Origin: CAYYYJ01 sp964631205 | GTDB lineage: Archaea; Aenigmatarchaeota; Aenigmatarchaeia; QMZP01; JACQNV01 | DNA: 9,854 bases | Direction: 5' to 3' | Assembly (NCBI GenBank): GCA_964631205.1 | Contig: CAZVWU010000014.1 | Span: forward strand, 1 to 9,854 | Shown here: in pieces, positions 5,000-9,854 of the stretch | How the letters are laid out: each line of letters opens with the position of its first letter | Position numbering within the stretch: position 1 is the first letter of the stretch | Position numbers and translations under genes: made by a program | The notes under the pieces: generated by a model | The model's database searches: none | The model's input: only the letters and a program-made list of their open reading frames with translations | Told to the model about the DNA's origin: nothing

Positions 5000-5977
5000 T
5001 TAGCCGAGCATTTTCTTGAATTTCTCCACGATTTCGACTGGTGTAGGGTCAACCCCATAATCCAGAGCCAGATAATAGCTTGCCCAGTCGCCCAAGTAAA
5101 TTGTTGAGATAATCCTCTCCAGAAGATTGCTCCCTTCTGTATCAACTAAACTAGATTCTATACCGTTCTCCTCTGCAATTTTTTTGGCAGCCTCCATCCG
5201 TTTTCTGATTTTTGGGTGGTCTTCCCTGTCCCTTATAAAAATTGCATGGAAATTCCCGTTTGGCCGCGCAAACCCGTTCAGCTCATTGTGGTTGTGTTCA
5301 GGGAAGGTATTTGTGAAAGCCATTATTTTGGCATTCTCATTAAAGTTCTTTTTCCATTTGTATGCCGCGGCTTCCAGTGATTTGGAAGAGTATATCAAGG
5401 GTATTTTGTTTAAAAGTTTTTTTGAAATCCCTTTTGCCTTGTTTTTTATGCCTTCTTTTTCTTTCCCAATAAAAACAGCTATGTTTTCAGCCAATCCCGG
5501 CTGCTTTTCCAGGATTGAGCAATTTTCCAGGACCTTCAGGATGGAAAAAACCTGGTATCCATATGACATCCTTGGCTGGATGGCTTCAGGCAGTTTTATT
5601 AAAGGCAGGCTGTTTTCTTCTGCAGCCTGAAGCATTTTGCCTCCATGGCTTACAACAACTATATTTAGTTTTCTTTTTAAGGCTTCTTTTAGGGCCTCAA
5701 TTGTCTCTTCTGTATACCCAGAATAGCTGACAGCAAAAACAAGGCTCTTCTCATTAACAAAATCCGGCAGTTTGTAATCATCCACAACAAAAACAGGGAT
5801 TTTGTTTCCAATATAAGATTTGAGTATCCTGCCTCCCAAGGCGCTCCCGCCCATCCCGCAAAAAATAATATTTTCAAAGGGACCCTGCAACTTGATATTC
5901 TGGCCGAGCCTGCAGCCTTCAATAATCTGTTCCTGCATCCTGTCAAGAAAAGCCGCCATGTTTTGAGAGTCTGGCAT
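5000..5977 (-). CDS. Bifunctional phosphoglucose/phosphomannose isomerase
   Basis: A 325-residue SIS-fold isomerase that interconverts aldose and ketose 6-phosphates (glucose-6-P or mannose-6-P with fructose-6-P) for glycolysis, gluconeogenesis and sugar precursor supply. It shows GMGGSALGGR (41-50) and SYSGYTEET (84-92), the phosphate-binding loops. Next come IQPRMSYGY (133-141), KWKKNFNENAK (207-217) and PEHNHNELNG (226-235), which carry the catalytic Glu and His residues. The C-terminal GDWASYYLALDYGVDPTPVE matches the archaeal PGI/PMI family. The frame stays open 87 codons further upstream, to 6238. That extension lies over the divergent antitoxin gene and its promoter and resembles no isomerase sequence, so I start at the ATG at 5977; M7 (5959) is an alternative. 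Length matches the family from this start. Confidence 0.93.
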   Translation of the reverse strand: MPDSQNMAAFLDRMQEQIIEGCRLGQNIKLQGPFENIIFCGMGGSALGGRILKSYIGNKIPVFVVDDYKLPDFVNEKSLVFAVSYSGYTEETIEALKEALKRKLNIVVVSHGGKMLQAAEENSLPLIKLPEAIQPRMSYGYQVFSILKVLENCSILEKQPGLAENIAVFIGKEKEGIKNKAKGISKKLLNKIPLIYSSKSLEAAAYKWKKNFNENAKIMAFTNTFPEHNHNELNGFARPNGNFHAIFIRDREDHPKIRKRMEAAKKIAEENGIESSLVDTEGSNLLERIISTIYLGDWASYYLALDYGVDPTPVEIVEKFKKMLG

Positions 5978-6024
5978 GGTTGAGGATTTTAACCCGCGAA
6001 AATAAAAAGGAAAGCCGGAATCTT

Positions 6025-6048
6025 TATATATATCATTATATATATCAT
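6025..6048 (+). promoter_or_regulatory. Tandem TATA repeat, vapBC promoter and likely operator
   Basis: TATATATATCAT occurs twice without a gap (6025-6036 and 6037-6048), ending 4 nt before the antitoxin ATG. The first copy is centred about 25 nt from the ATG, which suits a leaderless transcript. The duplicated unit is a natural site for autorepression by the antitoxin complex and may also serve the divergent isomerase promoter. Confidence 0.5.
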
Positions 6049-6052
6049 TAAT

Positions 6053-6271
6053 ATGGCAGAAATAGATGTTCAGGTCAAAAAATGGGGGGACTCCTTGGCA
6101 GTTGTTATTCCAAAGGATGTGGTCAATGAGGAAAATATTGCTGTTAAAGACCGTGTGCACCTGAAAGTTGAAAAGAAGGTTGACATCTCGGATGTTTTTG
6201 GGGTTGCAAAAAATAAAGCCAGATTTTCTATTCAGCAATTGAAGGACGAGGCTAGAAAGGGTTGGGATTGA
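6053..6271 (+). CDS. AbrB/MazE-type antitoxin (VapB-like)
   Basis: A 72-residue protein with an N-terminal swapped-hairpin AbrB domain: EIDVQVKKWGDSLAVVIPKD (3-22), then a V-x-D-x-V-x-L-x-V pattern to about residue 40. This domain dimerises and binds operator DNA. The C-terminal 30 residues (DISDVFGVAKNKARFSIQQL and DEARKGWD) are the part that would wrap around and inhibit the toxin. The stop is 3 nt before the PIN-domain gene, the usual antitoxin-first order. Expression is probably self-regulated through the tandem TATA repeat directly upstream. Confidence 0.87.
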   Translation: MAEIDVQVKKWGDSLAVVIPKDVVNEENIAVKDRVHLKVEKKVDISDVFGVAKNKARFSIQQLKDEARKGWD

Positions 6272-6274
6272 CGG

Positions 6275-6637
6275 ATGCTATTCTACGATTCTTATGCTAT
6301 CTTGGCCATAGCGTTCGGCCAGGAAAATTACAGGAGATACACAGCCGGTTTTAGGGTTGTCACCACCATAATGAACCTTTACGAATCATATTACATCCTT
6401 CTGCAAAAAAATCTGCCTGCCGAAGCAGAAAGCATATTCAGCAGGTTCCTGCCTTTCTGTGTTGATATCGAACCTTCGCATATAAAAGACGCCGCCCATT
6501 TCAGGCTATCGAACCAAAAAAGCAGGCTTTCTTACGCAGACGCCTTGGGTTATATTATAGCAGGGCATTATGGCATCCCGTTTCTAACAGGCGATGATGC
6601 ATTCAGAAGTTTGCCTAATGTGGAATTTGTGAAATAA
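6275..6637 (+). CDS. PIN-domain ribonuclease toxin (VapC-like)
   Basis: A 120-residue PIN-domain protein, likely a Mg-dependent endoribonuclease toxin held in check by the antitoxin just upstream. The acidic active-site residues are present: D5 in FYDSYA, E37 in NLYESYY, D89 in LSYADALGYIIA and D107/D108 in FLTGDDAF. The length is somewhat below the usual 130-140 residues, but the fold elements from first strand to last helix appear complete. It starts 3 nt after the antitoxin stop, so the two are co-translated. The pair sits between two housekeeping genes. VapC toxins often cleave tRNA or rRNA; the target here cannot be read from sequence. Confidence 0.9.
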   Translation: MLFYDSYAILAIAFGQENYRRYTAGFRVVTTIMNLYESYYILLQKNLPAEAESIFSRFLPFCVDIEPSHIKDAAHFRLSNQKSRLSYADALGYIIAGHYGIPFLTGDDAFRSLPNVEFVK

Positions 6638-6640
6638 ATT

Positions 6641-6671
6641 GGCTGCAGTAGCCCTTTTGAGGACGATTTTT
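6641..6671 (+). terminator. Weak terminator candidate after vapC
   Basis: GGCT and AGCC can pair around a 5-nt loop (6641-6653), followed by CTTTT and then a T5 tract at 6667-6671. Archaeal termination mainly needs oligo-T, so the T tracts are the better evidence. Convergent TBP begins to read out just beyond. Confidence 0.3.
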
Positions 6672-6678
6672 GAAAGAA

Positions 6679-7458
6679 TTAATCAACTGTCGGTGTGACC
6701 TTTATCCCTATCTCTTCAAGCTTTTCCTTGAATTTTGCGAGGGCTTTGTTGACATCCTCTATGCTGTGCGCGCCTGTGCAGATTATCTTGCCTGAACTGA
6801 ATAGAAGGAAGGCTACTCTCGGCTCTGTTATCCTGAAAACCAGTCCCGGGAACTGTTCCGGCTCATACTCAGCGTTCTCGAGCATGAAAGCTATTTCCTC
6901 AAGGTTTAGCTGGGCCTTTATTTTGGATGATGCGACTATGTTCTCGACTTCTATTGGGAATTTCTTAGGCACATTAATTCCAACGCTCCTTATTGTGTCA
7001 GCGACCTTCTGCATTGCAAGCTTTGCATTAGCAATGCTTTTAGCCCCTGTGCAGACTATCTTGCCTGAGCTGAAAATAAGGGCTGCTGCCCTTGGGTTTG
7101 TCGGTCTATAGACAAGGCCTGGGAACTGCTCTGGCTCGTATTCTGCGTTTTCAACCTCTTTGACAAGCTTTTCCAGCGGTATGTCAACCCCTAAAGTCGC
7201 AAAAGCCACCACATTTTCAACTTTTATCATAAAACTGCTTTCAAGCTGAATAAACGAGCTCTCTTCTTTGATAGCTTCCTTTTCCTCTTTTTTTCCCAAG
7301 AATTTTCCAGAAACAGCCTTTTTTCCTTTAATTCTATACTCTTTGTGTTTGCCTGCTTTTAAAGCTACCTCCGGCTTTCCAGCCTTTTCTGTTTTTTTAG
7401 AGGGGGTTTTGGCTTCCCGGCCCTTTTTCCCAAAATCCGGCTTTTTTTGCTTAGGCAT
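6679..7458 (-). CDS. tbp: TATA-binding protein TBP with basic N-terminal tail
   Basis: A 259-residue general transcription factor. The saddle core runs from about residue 77 to 255 as two pseudo-repeats, each carrying VEN, then NAEYEPEQFPGLV (104-116 and 195-207), then FSSGKI with CTGA (129-139 and 220-230). These are the DNA-contacting segments that bind TATA boxes and recruit TFB. Most archaeal TBPs are about 180-200 residues. Here about 76 residues precede the core, very rich in Lys and low in hydrophobic residues (KQKKPDFGKKGREAK at its head), probably a disordered DNA- or RNA-binding tail. An ATG at codon 77 could give a core-only form, but the tail is in frame and preceded by its own TATA element (7495-7504, minus strand) about 40 nt upstream. 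Identity is certain; the tail's role is unknown. Confidence 0.96.
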   Translation of the reverse strand: MPKQKKPDFGKKGREAKTPSKKTEKAGKPEVALKAGKHKEYRIKGKKAVSGKFLGKKEEKEAIKEESSFIQLESSFMIKVENVVAFATLGVDIPLEKLVKEVENAEYEPEQFPGLVYRPTNPRAAALIFSSGKIVCTGAKSIANAKLAMQKVADTIRSVGINVPKKFPIEVENIVASSKIKAQLNLEEIAFMLENAEYEPEQFPGLVFRITEPRVAFLLFSSGKIICTGAHSIEDVNKALAKFKEKLEEIGIKVTPTVD

Positions 7459-7494
7459 ATATTGTCTAATAGAATAGAATAATGAAGGAAAAGC

Positions 7495-7504
7495 TTTATA
7501 TACT
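7495..7504 (-). promoter_or_regulatory. TATA element for TBP
   Basis: The minus strand reads AGTATATAAA followed by GCTTTTCC. Its centre is about 41 nt before the TBP ATG at 7458, implying a leader of roughly 15 nt. It supports the long TBP start rather than the internal ATG. Confidence 0.5.
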
Positions 7505-7548
7505 ATTGATTGTTCCTGTATTTAAAGAAAGCAGCAAAACTGCCGCAT

Positions 7549-7881
7549 CTATTTAGAGGCCAGTTTTCCTATAATCAAGGCCTTGCATTCATTCCGCACA
7601 AAAGAGTCGCTTGATGGCAGGCCGGCGGGATTGTATTTGACGCATATATCTATAGCCTTTTCTGGATCTTGGTTATACAAGCTTGCAGCGGCTTCCAGAG
7701 CACATTCAAATTCCAATCCTATAACCTGCAGATTCCCCAGACTGGCTTTCTTGTTATTTACACATTCTTGTATCGATTTGTCTGGCCCTGTAAAATACAT
7801 CACGAGAAATGCTATAGCGATTATAGAAAAAAGAACAATAATCAGGATTCTATTAGCCGTAAAAAGGATCCTATCGCTCAA
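7549..7881 (-). CDS. Small single-helix membrane protein, unknown function
   Basis: A 110-residue protein that I do not recognise. Residues 10-31 (NRILIIVLFSIIAIAFLVMY) form one strong membrane helix near the N-terminus, followed by a soluble part. That part holds four cysteines (C40, C59, C80, C98), which could pair as disulphides if it lies outside the cell, and short helical segments (LEFECALEAAASLYNQDPEK) that resemble a single TPR-like helical pair. The start is a TTG at 7881, overlapping the last 11 nt of rpoN; no ATG occurs before residue 28, which is inside the helix. The overlap implies co-transcription and coupled translation with rpoN. On the minus strand past the stop, a short stem followed by TTTCTTT could end transcription before the TBP promoter. 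Confidence 0.65.
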   Translation of the reverse strand: MSDRILFTANRILIIVLFSIIAIAFLVMYFTGPDKSIQECVNNKKASLGNLQVIGLEFECALEAAASLYNQDPEKAIDICVKYNPAGLPSSDSFVRNECKALIIGKLASK

Positions 7882-8065
7882 ACTGGCCTACTTCTTTGAT
7901 CAAATCGACATTCGAGATGAATATGCTTCTGCAGCACATCCTTTCTACGCCTAAAGAATCCAGGACCTTCTTCGATTCCTCGCCTTTCCCAAGCCTTTCC
8001 TTGTAAGCCTCCCATGCGTGGGATAGAGGCTTCCCGCAGGAAAAGCACCTGACAGGTATAATCAT
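7871..8065 (-). CDS. rpoN: DNA-directed RNA polymerase subunit N (Rpb10-like)
   Basis: A 64-residue zinc-binding polymerase subunit, homologous to eukaryotic Rpb10, that helps assemble the D-L-N-P platform of RNA polymerase. The signature MIIPVRCFSCGK opens the protein, with the atypical zinc site C7, C10, C44, C45 and LDSLGVERMCCR (35-46), then SNVDLIKEV (51-59). Length is normal. A TATA-like element (AGATATTTAAGC on the minus strand, 8095-8106) is centred about 35 nt upstream of the ATG. The gene overlaps the next membrane protein gene by 11 nt, so the two are one transcriptional unit. Confidence 0.96.
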   Translation of the reverse strand: MIIPVRCFSCGKPLSHAWEAYKERLGKGEESKKVLDSLGVERMCCRSIFISNVDLIKEVGQFER

Positions 8066-8104
8066 AGGACTTATCTGATAATAAAGGAAGGAGAGCTTAA
8101 ATAT

Positions 8105-8422
8105 CTACTTGTCTGCCAACTCTATCTTTATGCCGCCAACCCAACCTGAAACCAGATTGTATAAGAACGCCCCAACAGCTCCGCCCAGAAAACCAACAAT
8201 AGCCATGAGTATAGGCATCACAATCACTGCCACAAGGCCGAGACCAACAAGATTTGCTGTCCCTGACAAAGCGCCGGCAAGTGTAGGGCCCAATGAGGCG
8301 ACCACTACCCCTAGAAATATCCCATAGATCAGGCCGTATATTAGGCCGAAAACACAGCCTACTTTTGCCGAAGACATTATGTCAATTTTCCTGAGAATCC
8401 TTTTTTCTGCCTTTTCTGCCAT
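8105..8422 (-). CDS. Glycine-rich small membrane protein, unknown function
   Basis: A protein of 105 residues from the ATG at 8422. The frame stays open to an ATG at 8479, but a TATA-like AATATATCTA (minus strand, 8438-8447) lies about 20-25 nt before 8422, so the shorter leaderless start is preferred. A short charged head (MAEKAEKRILRKIDIMSSAK) precedes two long hydrophobic stretches, about 20-50 and 55-92, with repeated small-residue spacing (GLIYGLIYG, GFLGGAVGA) suited to tight helix packing. It probably crosses the membrane two to four times and ends in the polar strand GGIKIELADK. This resembles small archaeal membrane proteins of unknown function. Its stop is 39 nt before the rpoN start on the same strand, with an rpoN promoter in between. 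Confidence 0.7.
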   Translation of the reverse strand: MAEKAEKRILRKIDIMSSAKVGCVFGLIYGLIYGIFLGVVVASLGPTLAGALSGTANLVGLGLVAVIVMPILMAIVGFLGGAVGAFLYNLVSGWVGGIKIELADK

Positions 8423-8508
8423 ATCCTGTGTATATCCTAGATATATTATTGTTGTGTTAGCCTTATAAAAGATGAGCAAGTATTTAAAATACCTGAGTCT
8501 ATAGATAG

Positions 8509-8516
8509 TATTTAAA
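8509..8516 (+). promoter_or_regulatory. TATA element for S7
   Basis: TATTTAAA is centred about 24 nt before the S7 ATG at 8537, a leaderless arrangement. A similar GTATTT/AAATAC inverted pair lies at 8480-8492 in the same divergent intergenic region and could serve either direction. Confidence 0.5.
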
Positions 8517-8536
8517 CATCATAAACATTCTTTTGT

Positions 8537-9142
8537 ATGCCGACACATAAACTTTTGCTGTTCAACAGGTGGAGCACAGAGGGCGTAGAAATACCAGACC
8601 TAGGCCTCAAAAATAAGATCAACCTGAAGCCTGTTGTTGTTCCAAGGTCTGGAGGCAGGTTTGCGCCTATAGCTTTCCATAAAAACGACATGAATGTTGT
8701 TGAGCGGTTTATAAACAAGCTTTATGTTCCCGGCCACAAAGGCAAGAAGCACCAGATCGCCAGCGGCGAGCTTGTTGGCCAGTCTATAGTTGTGATGACT
8801 GCTGTCAAAAAAGGTTTTGAACTTATTGAGAAGCGGTCTAATAAGAACCCAATACAGGTACTTGTAAACGCGCTTATTAATGCGGCTCCATATGAAGAGG
8901 TGGCTGCCTACAGGCTCGGCGGCATAATCGCAAGAAAAGCCATTGTTGTCTCGCCGCAAAGAAGGCTCGATGTCGCCTTAAGGCTTGTCACCCAGGATAT
9001 TTTCCGTTCCACCTTCCGGCATAAAATCACTTTCGAAGAGGCGATTGCGAAAGAGCTTATCTCGATCGCAGCAAATGACCCAAAAACATACGCTGTGATG
9101 GAACGGAACAGGCTGGAAAGGGAAGCTGAAGGGGCACGGTAA
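8537..9142 (+). CDS. rps7: Small ribosomal subunit protein S7 (uS7)
   Basis: A 201-residue archaeal-type S7, a primary 16S rRNA-binding protein that nucleates the 30S head. Visible family features are the archaeal N-terminus (LLLFNRWSTEGVEIPDLGLK), VVVPRSGGRFA (33-43) and VERFINKLYVPGHKGKKHQI (55-74). Further on are NPIQVLVNALINAAPYEEVA (104-123), VSPQRRLDVALR (138-149) and a C-terminal KTYAVMERNRLEREAEGAR typical of the archaeal/eukaryotic branch. Length is normal. It appears without its usual partners S12 and elongation factors on this side and is flanked by membrane protein genes. A T6 run begins six bases after the stop codon. Confidence 0.97.
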   Translation: MPTHKLLLFNRWSTEGVEIPDLGLKNKINLKPVVVPRSGGRFAPIAFHKNDMNVVERFINKLYVPGHKGKKHQIASGELVGQSIVVMTAVKKGFELIEKRSNKNPIQVLVNALINAAPYEEVAAYRLGGIIARKAIVVSPQRRLDVALRLVTQDIFRSTFRHKITFEEAIAKELISIAANDPKTYAVMERNRLEREAEGAR

Positions 9143-9147
9143 TTAAG

Positions 9148-9153
9148 TTTTTT
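9148..9153 (+). terminator. Oligo-T tract after S7
   Basis: Six T residues follow the S7 stop codon by 5 nt with no strong hairpin before them. Archaeal polymerase can terminate at such tracts, and the next gene has its own promoter. Confidence 0.35.
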
Positions 9154-9164
9154 AAAAAGGGGAT

Positions 9165-9191
9165 GCAATATATTTTACTTAATCTAAAATA
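9165..9191. repeat. 27-bp perfect direct repeat, copy 1
   Basis: This sequence recurs exactly at 9230-9256 (65-bp period, 38-bp spacer). It begins GCAATATATTTTAC and ends AATCTAAAATA. It contains an AATATATTTT TATA-like element, so this copy looks like a duplicated promoter upstream of the promoter used by the membrane protein gene. Confidence 0.75.
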
Positions 9192-9229
9192 TGATCCAAG
9201 GCAAAAACCCTGTGTTAAGAACGAAATTA

Positions 9230-9256
9230 GCAATATATTTTACTTAATCTAAAATA
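9230..9256 (+). repeat. 27-bp perfect direct repeat, copy 2, likely promoter
   Basis: Second copy of the repeat at 9165-9191, ending 5 nt before the ATG at 9262. Its AATATATTTT (9232-9241) is centred about 26 nt before that ATG, the leaderless spacing, so this copy is the likely working promoter of the membrane protein gene. Confidence 0.7.
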
Positions 9257-9261
9257 CTGTT

Positions 9262-9687
9262 ATGGCTTTACCTGAAAACCTCATATCAAATTTAACCCAA
9301 AGCTTTTCAAGCGTTGATGCAGTTTTAATAAGCCTTCTTGTTTCAACCCTGGCAGGGGGCATAGTTTTCCTTCTGGTTGTGGAGTTGCTCGCAAAGAAGC
9401 TGCATGATAGGATAAGCGTCATGAGGGTTTTCCTTGCCGTTTTTATAATAAATGTCATAAGTTTGCCGCTTGTGTGGGGAATGTCTGTCCAAGCAATAGC
9501 TTCCTTGCCTTTTGCGTCAGCGATATTGCCGTTCGCGCCTTTACTCATCTGGTTTATTGTAGTGGAGCTGCTTTTTAAGGACATCGCTGTAAGCCATTCA
9601 TTTATCATCTCAATAATCGGCTACATTCTTAGCATCCTTATAATCCCAACTGTCTCAATTGTTTTGAGGAGCCTGCTTCCATTTTAA
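9262..9687 (+). CDS. Four-helix integral membrane protein, unknown function
   Basis: A 141-residue, very hydrophobic protein that I do not recognise. Likely membrane helices are at about 19-43 (VLISLLVSTLAGGIVFLLVV), 53-73 (VMRVFLAVFIINVISLPLVW), 85-105 (ASAILPFAPLLIWFIVVELL) and 111-136 (SFIISIIGYILSILIIPTVS). The only sizeable polar segment is ELLAKKLHDRIS between helices 1 and 2, whose positive charge suggests it faces the cytoplasm. No cysteines, signal peptide or catalytic motif is visible. The start is the first ATG after the second copy of the 27-bp repeat and fits a leaderless transcript. Neighbours give no functional clue: S7 lies upstream and a convergent gene fragment downstream. 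Confidence 0.72.
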   Translation: MALPENLISNLTQSFSSVDAVLISLLVSTLAGGIVFLLVVELLAKKLHDRISVMRVFLAVFIINVISLPLVWGMSVQAIASLPFASAILPFAPLLIWFIVVELLFKDIAVSHSFIISIIGYILSILIIPTVSIVLRSLLPF

Positions 9688-9703
9688 CTGTTGAGTTTCA
9701 TAG

Positions 9704-9854
9704 TTATATCTTTCTTACTTCAAAGCAGACCTTCCAAACGCCCGGCGCATATGGAAGGACTTGCCTTTTCTGGATGATTTTTAATTTTTTGGACTTTAAG
9801 GTTTTTTCTATTTCGCTTTTGTGTTTTCCTGTAGATGGAAACCGATCCTCAGAC
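9704..9854 (-). CDS. 3' end of an unidentified gene running off the right edge
   Basis: On the minus strand a frame enters at the right edge and stays open for 49 codons to a TAA at 9704-9706. It is lysine-rich, with GKHKSEIEKTLKSKKLKIIQ in the middle and LPYAPGVWKVCFEVRKI at the end. The tryptophan- and tyrosine-containing final strand looks like a real folded C-terminus, and the base composition matches the housekeeping genes. It is convergent with the four-helix membrane protein, with 16 nt between the stops. Too little is visible to name a family. Confidence 0.5.
   Translation of the reverse strand, partial: SEDRFPSTGKHKSEIEKTLKSKKLKIIQKRQVLPYAPGVWKVCFEVRKI

Noticed and set aside
5978..6238. 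87-codon N-terminal extension of the isomerase frame
   Set aside because: It runs antisense through the vapBC promoter and antitoxin start and resembles no isomerase sequence; the family length fits the ATG at 5977.
8423..8479. Longer start for the glycine-rich membrane protein
   Set aside because: The extra 19 codons cover the TATA-like element that fits a leaderless start at 8422.
9191..9247. 18-codon ORF starting at the end of the first 27-bp repeat copy
   Set aside because: The TATA element of that copy is only about 20 nt upstream of the ATG, the ORF ends inside the second repeat copy, and nothing supports translation.
9165..9256. Minimal CRISPR array (two 27-bp repeats, 38-bp spacer)
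   Set aside because: There are only two copies, the repeat is very AT-rich without a stem, it carries a TATA-like element in promoter position, and no cas gene is present.

Overview
This window comes from an archaeal chromosome. It carries archaeal-type ribosomal proteins L7Ae, S28e, L24e and S7, the TATA-binding protein TBP, RNA polymerase subunit N (Rpb10-like) and an archaeal bifunctional phosphoglucose/phosphomannose isomerase. Several genes have an AT-rich TATA element centred about 25 nt before the start codon, the geometry of leaderless archaeal transcripts. The small proteins and compact layout would suit a DPANN-type lineage (Woesearchaeota/Pacearchaeota-like), but that placement is inference. 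No rRNA, tRNA or CRISPR array was recognised.

Left third (1-4040), accessory and visibly AT-rich. A minus-strand operon reads, in transcription order: an 87-residue peptide with a Ser/Asn/Gly/Cys-rich C-terminal half (3230-2967), a YcaO cyclodehydratase (2890-1670), a SagB-type flavin dehydrogenase (1657-947) and a DUF2268-like zinc metallopeptidase (945-139). This is the parts list of a thiazole/oxazole-modified peptide pathway (linear azol(in)e-containing peptide, LAP/TOMM). The inferred sequence of events is that YcaO cyclises Ser/Cys side chains to azolines using ATP, SagB oxidises them to azoles, and the peptidase is a candidate for leader removal. No E1-like/ocin-ThiF partner and no exporter lies in the window; either may sit beyond the left edge. 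Imperfect direct repeats bracket the operon (about 1-118 and 3256-3358), and the intergenic region holds repeated half-sites that could be an operator. On the other strand lies a small protein with a ParB/sulfiredoxin-like DGSHR motif (3519-4040).

Middle (4055-6637). The conserved archaeal ribosomal cluster L7Ae-S28e-L24e runs on the minus strand, with a perfect hairpin between L7Ae and S28e. Upstream of it is the sugar-phosphate isomerase gene, divergent from a vapBC-type toxin-antitoxin pair whose promoter is a tandem TATA repeat.

Right (6679-9854), mostly housekeeping. It holds TBP with an unusual basic N-terminal tail, a one-helix membrane protein overlapping the end of rpoN, a glycine-rich membrane protein, divergent S7, a four-helix membrane protein preceded by a perfect 27-bp direct repeat, and the 3' end of an unidentified minus-strand gene at the right edge.
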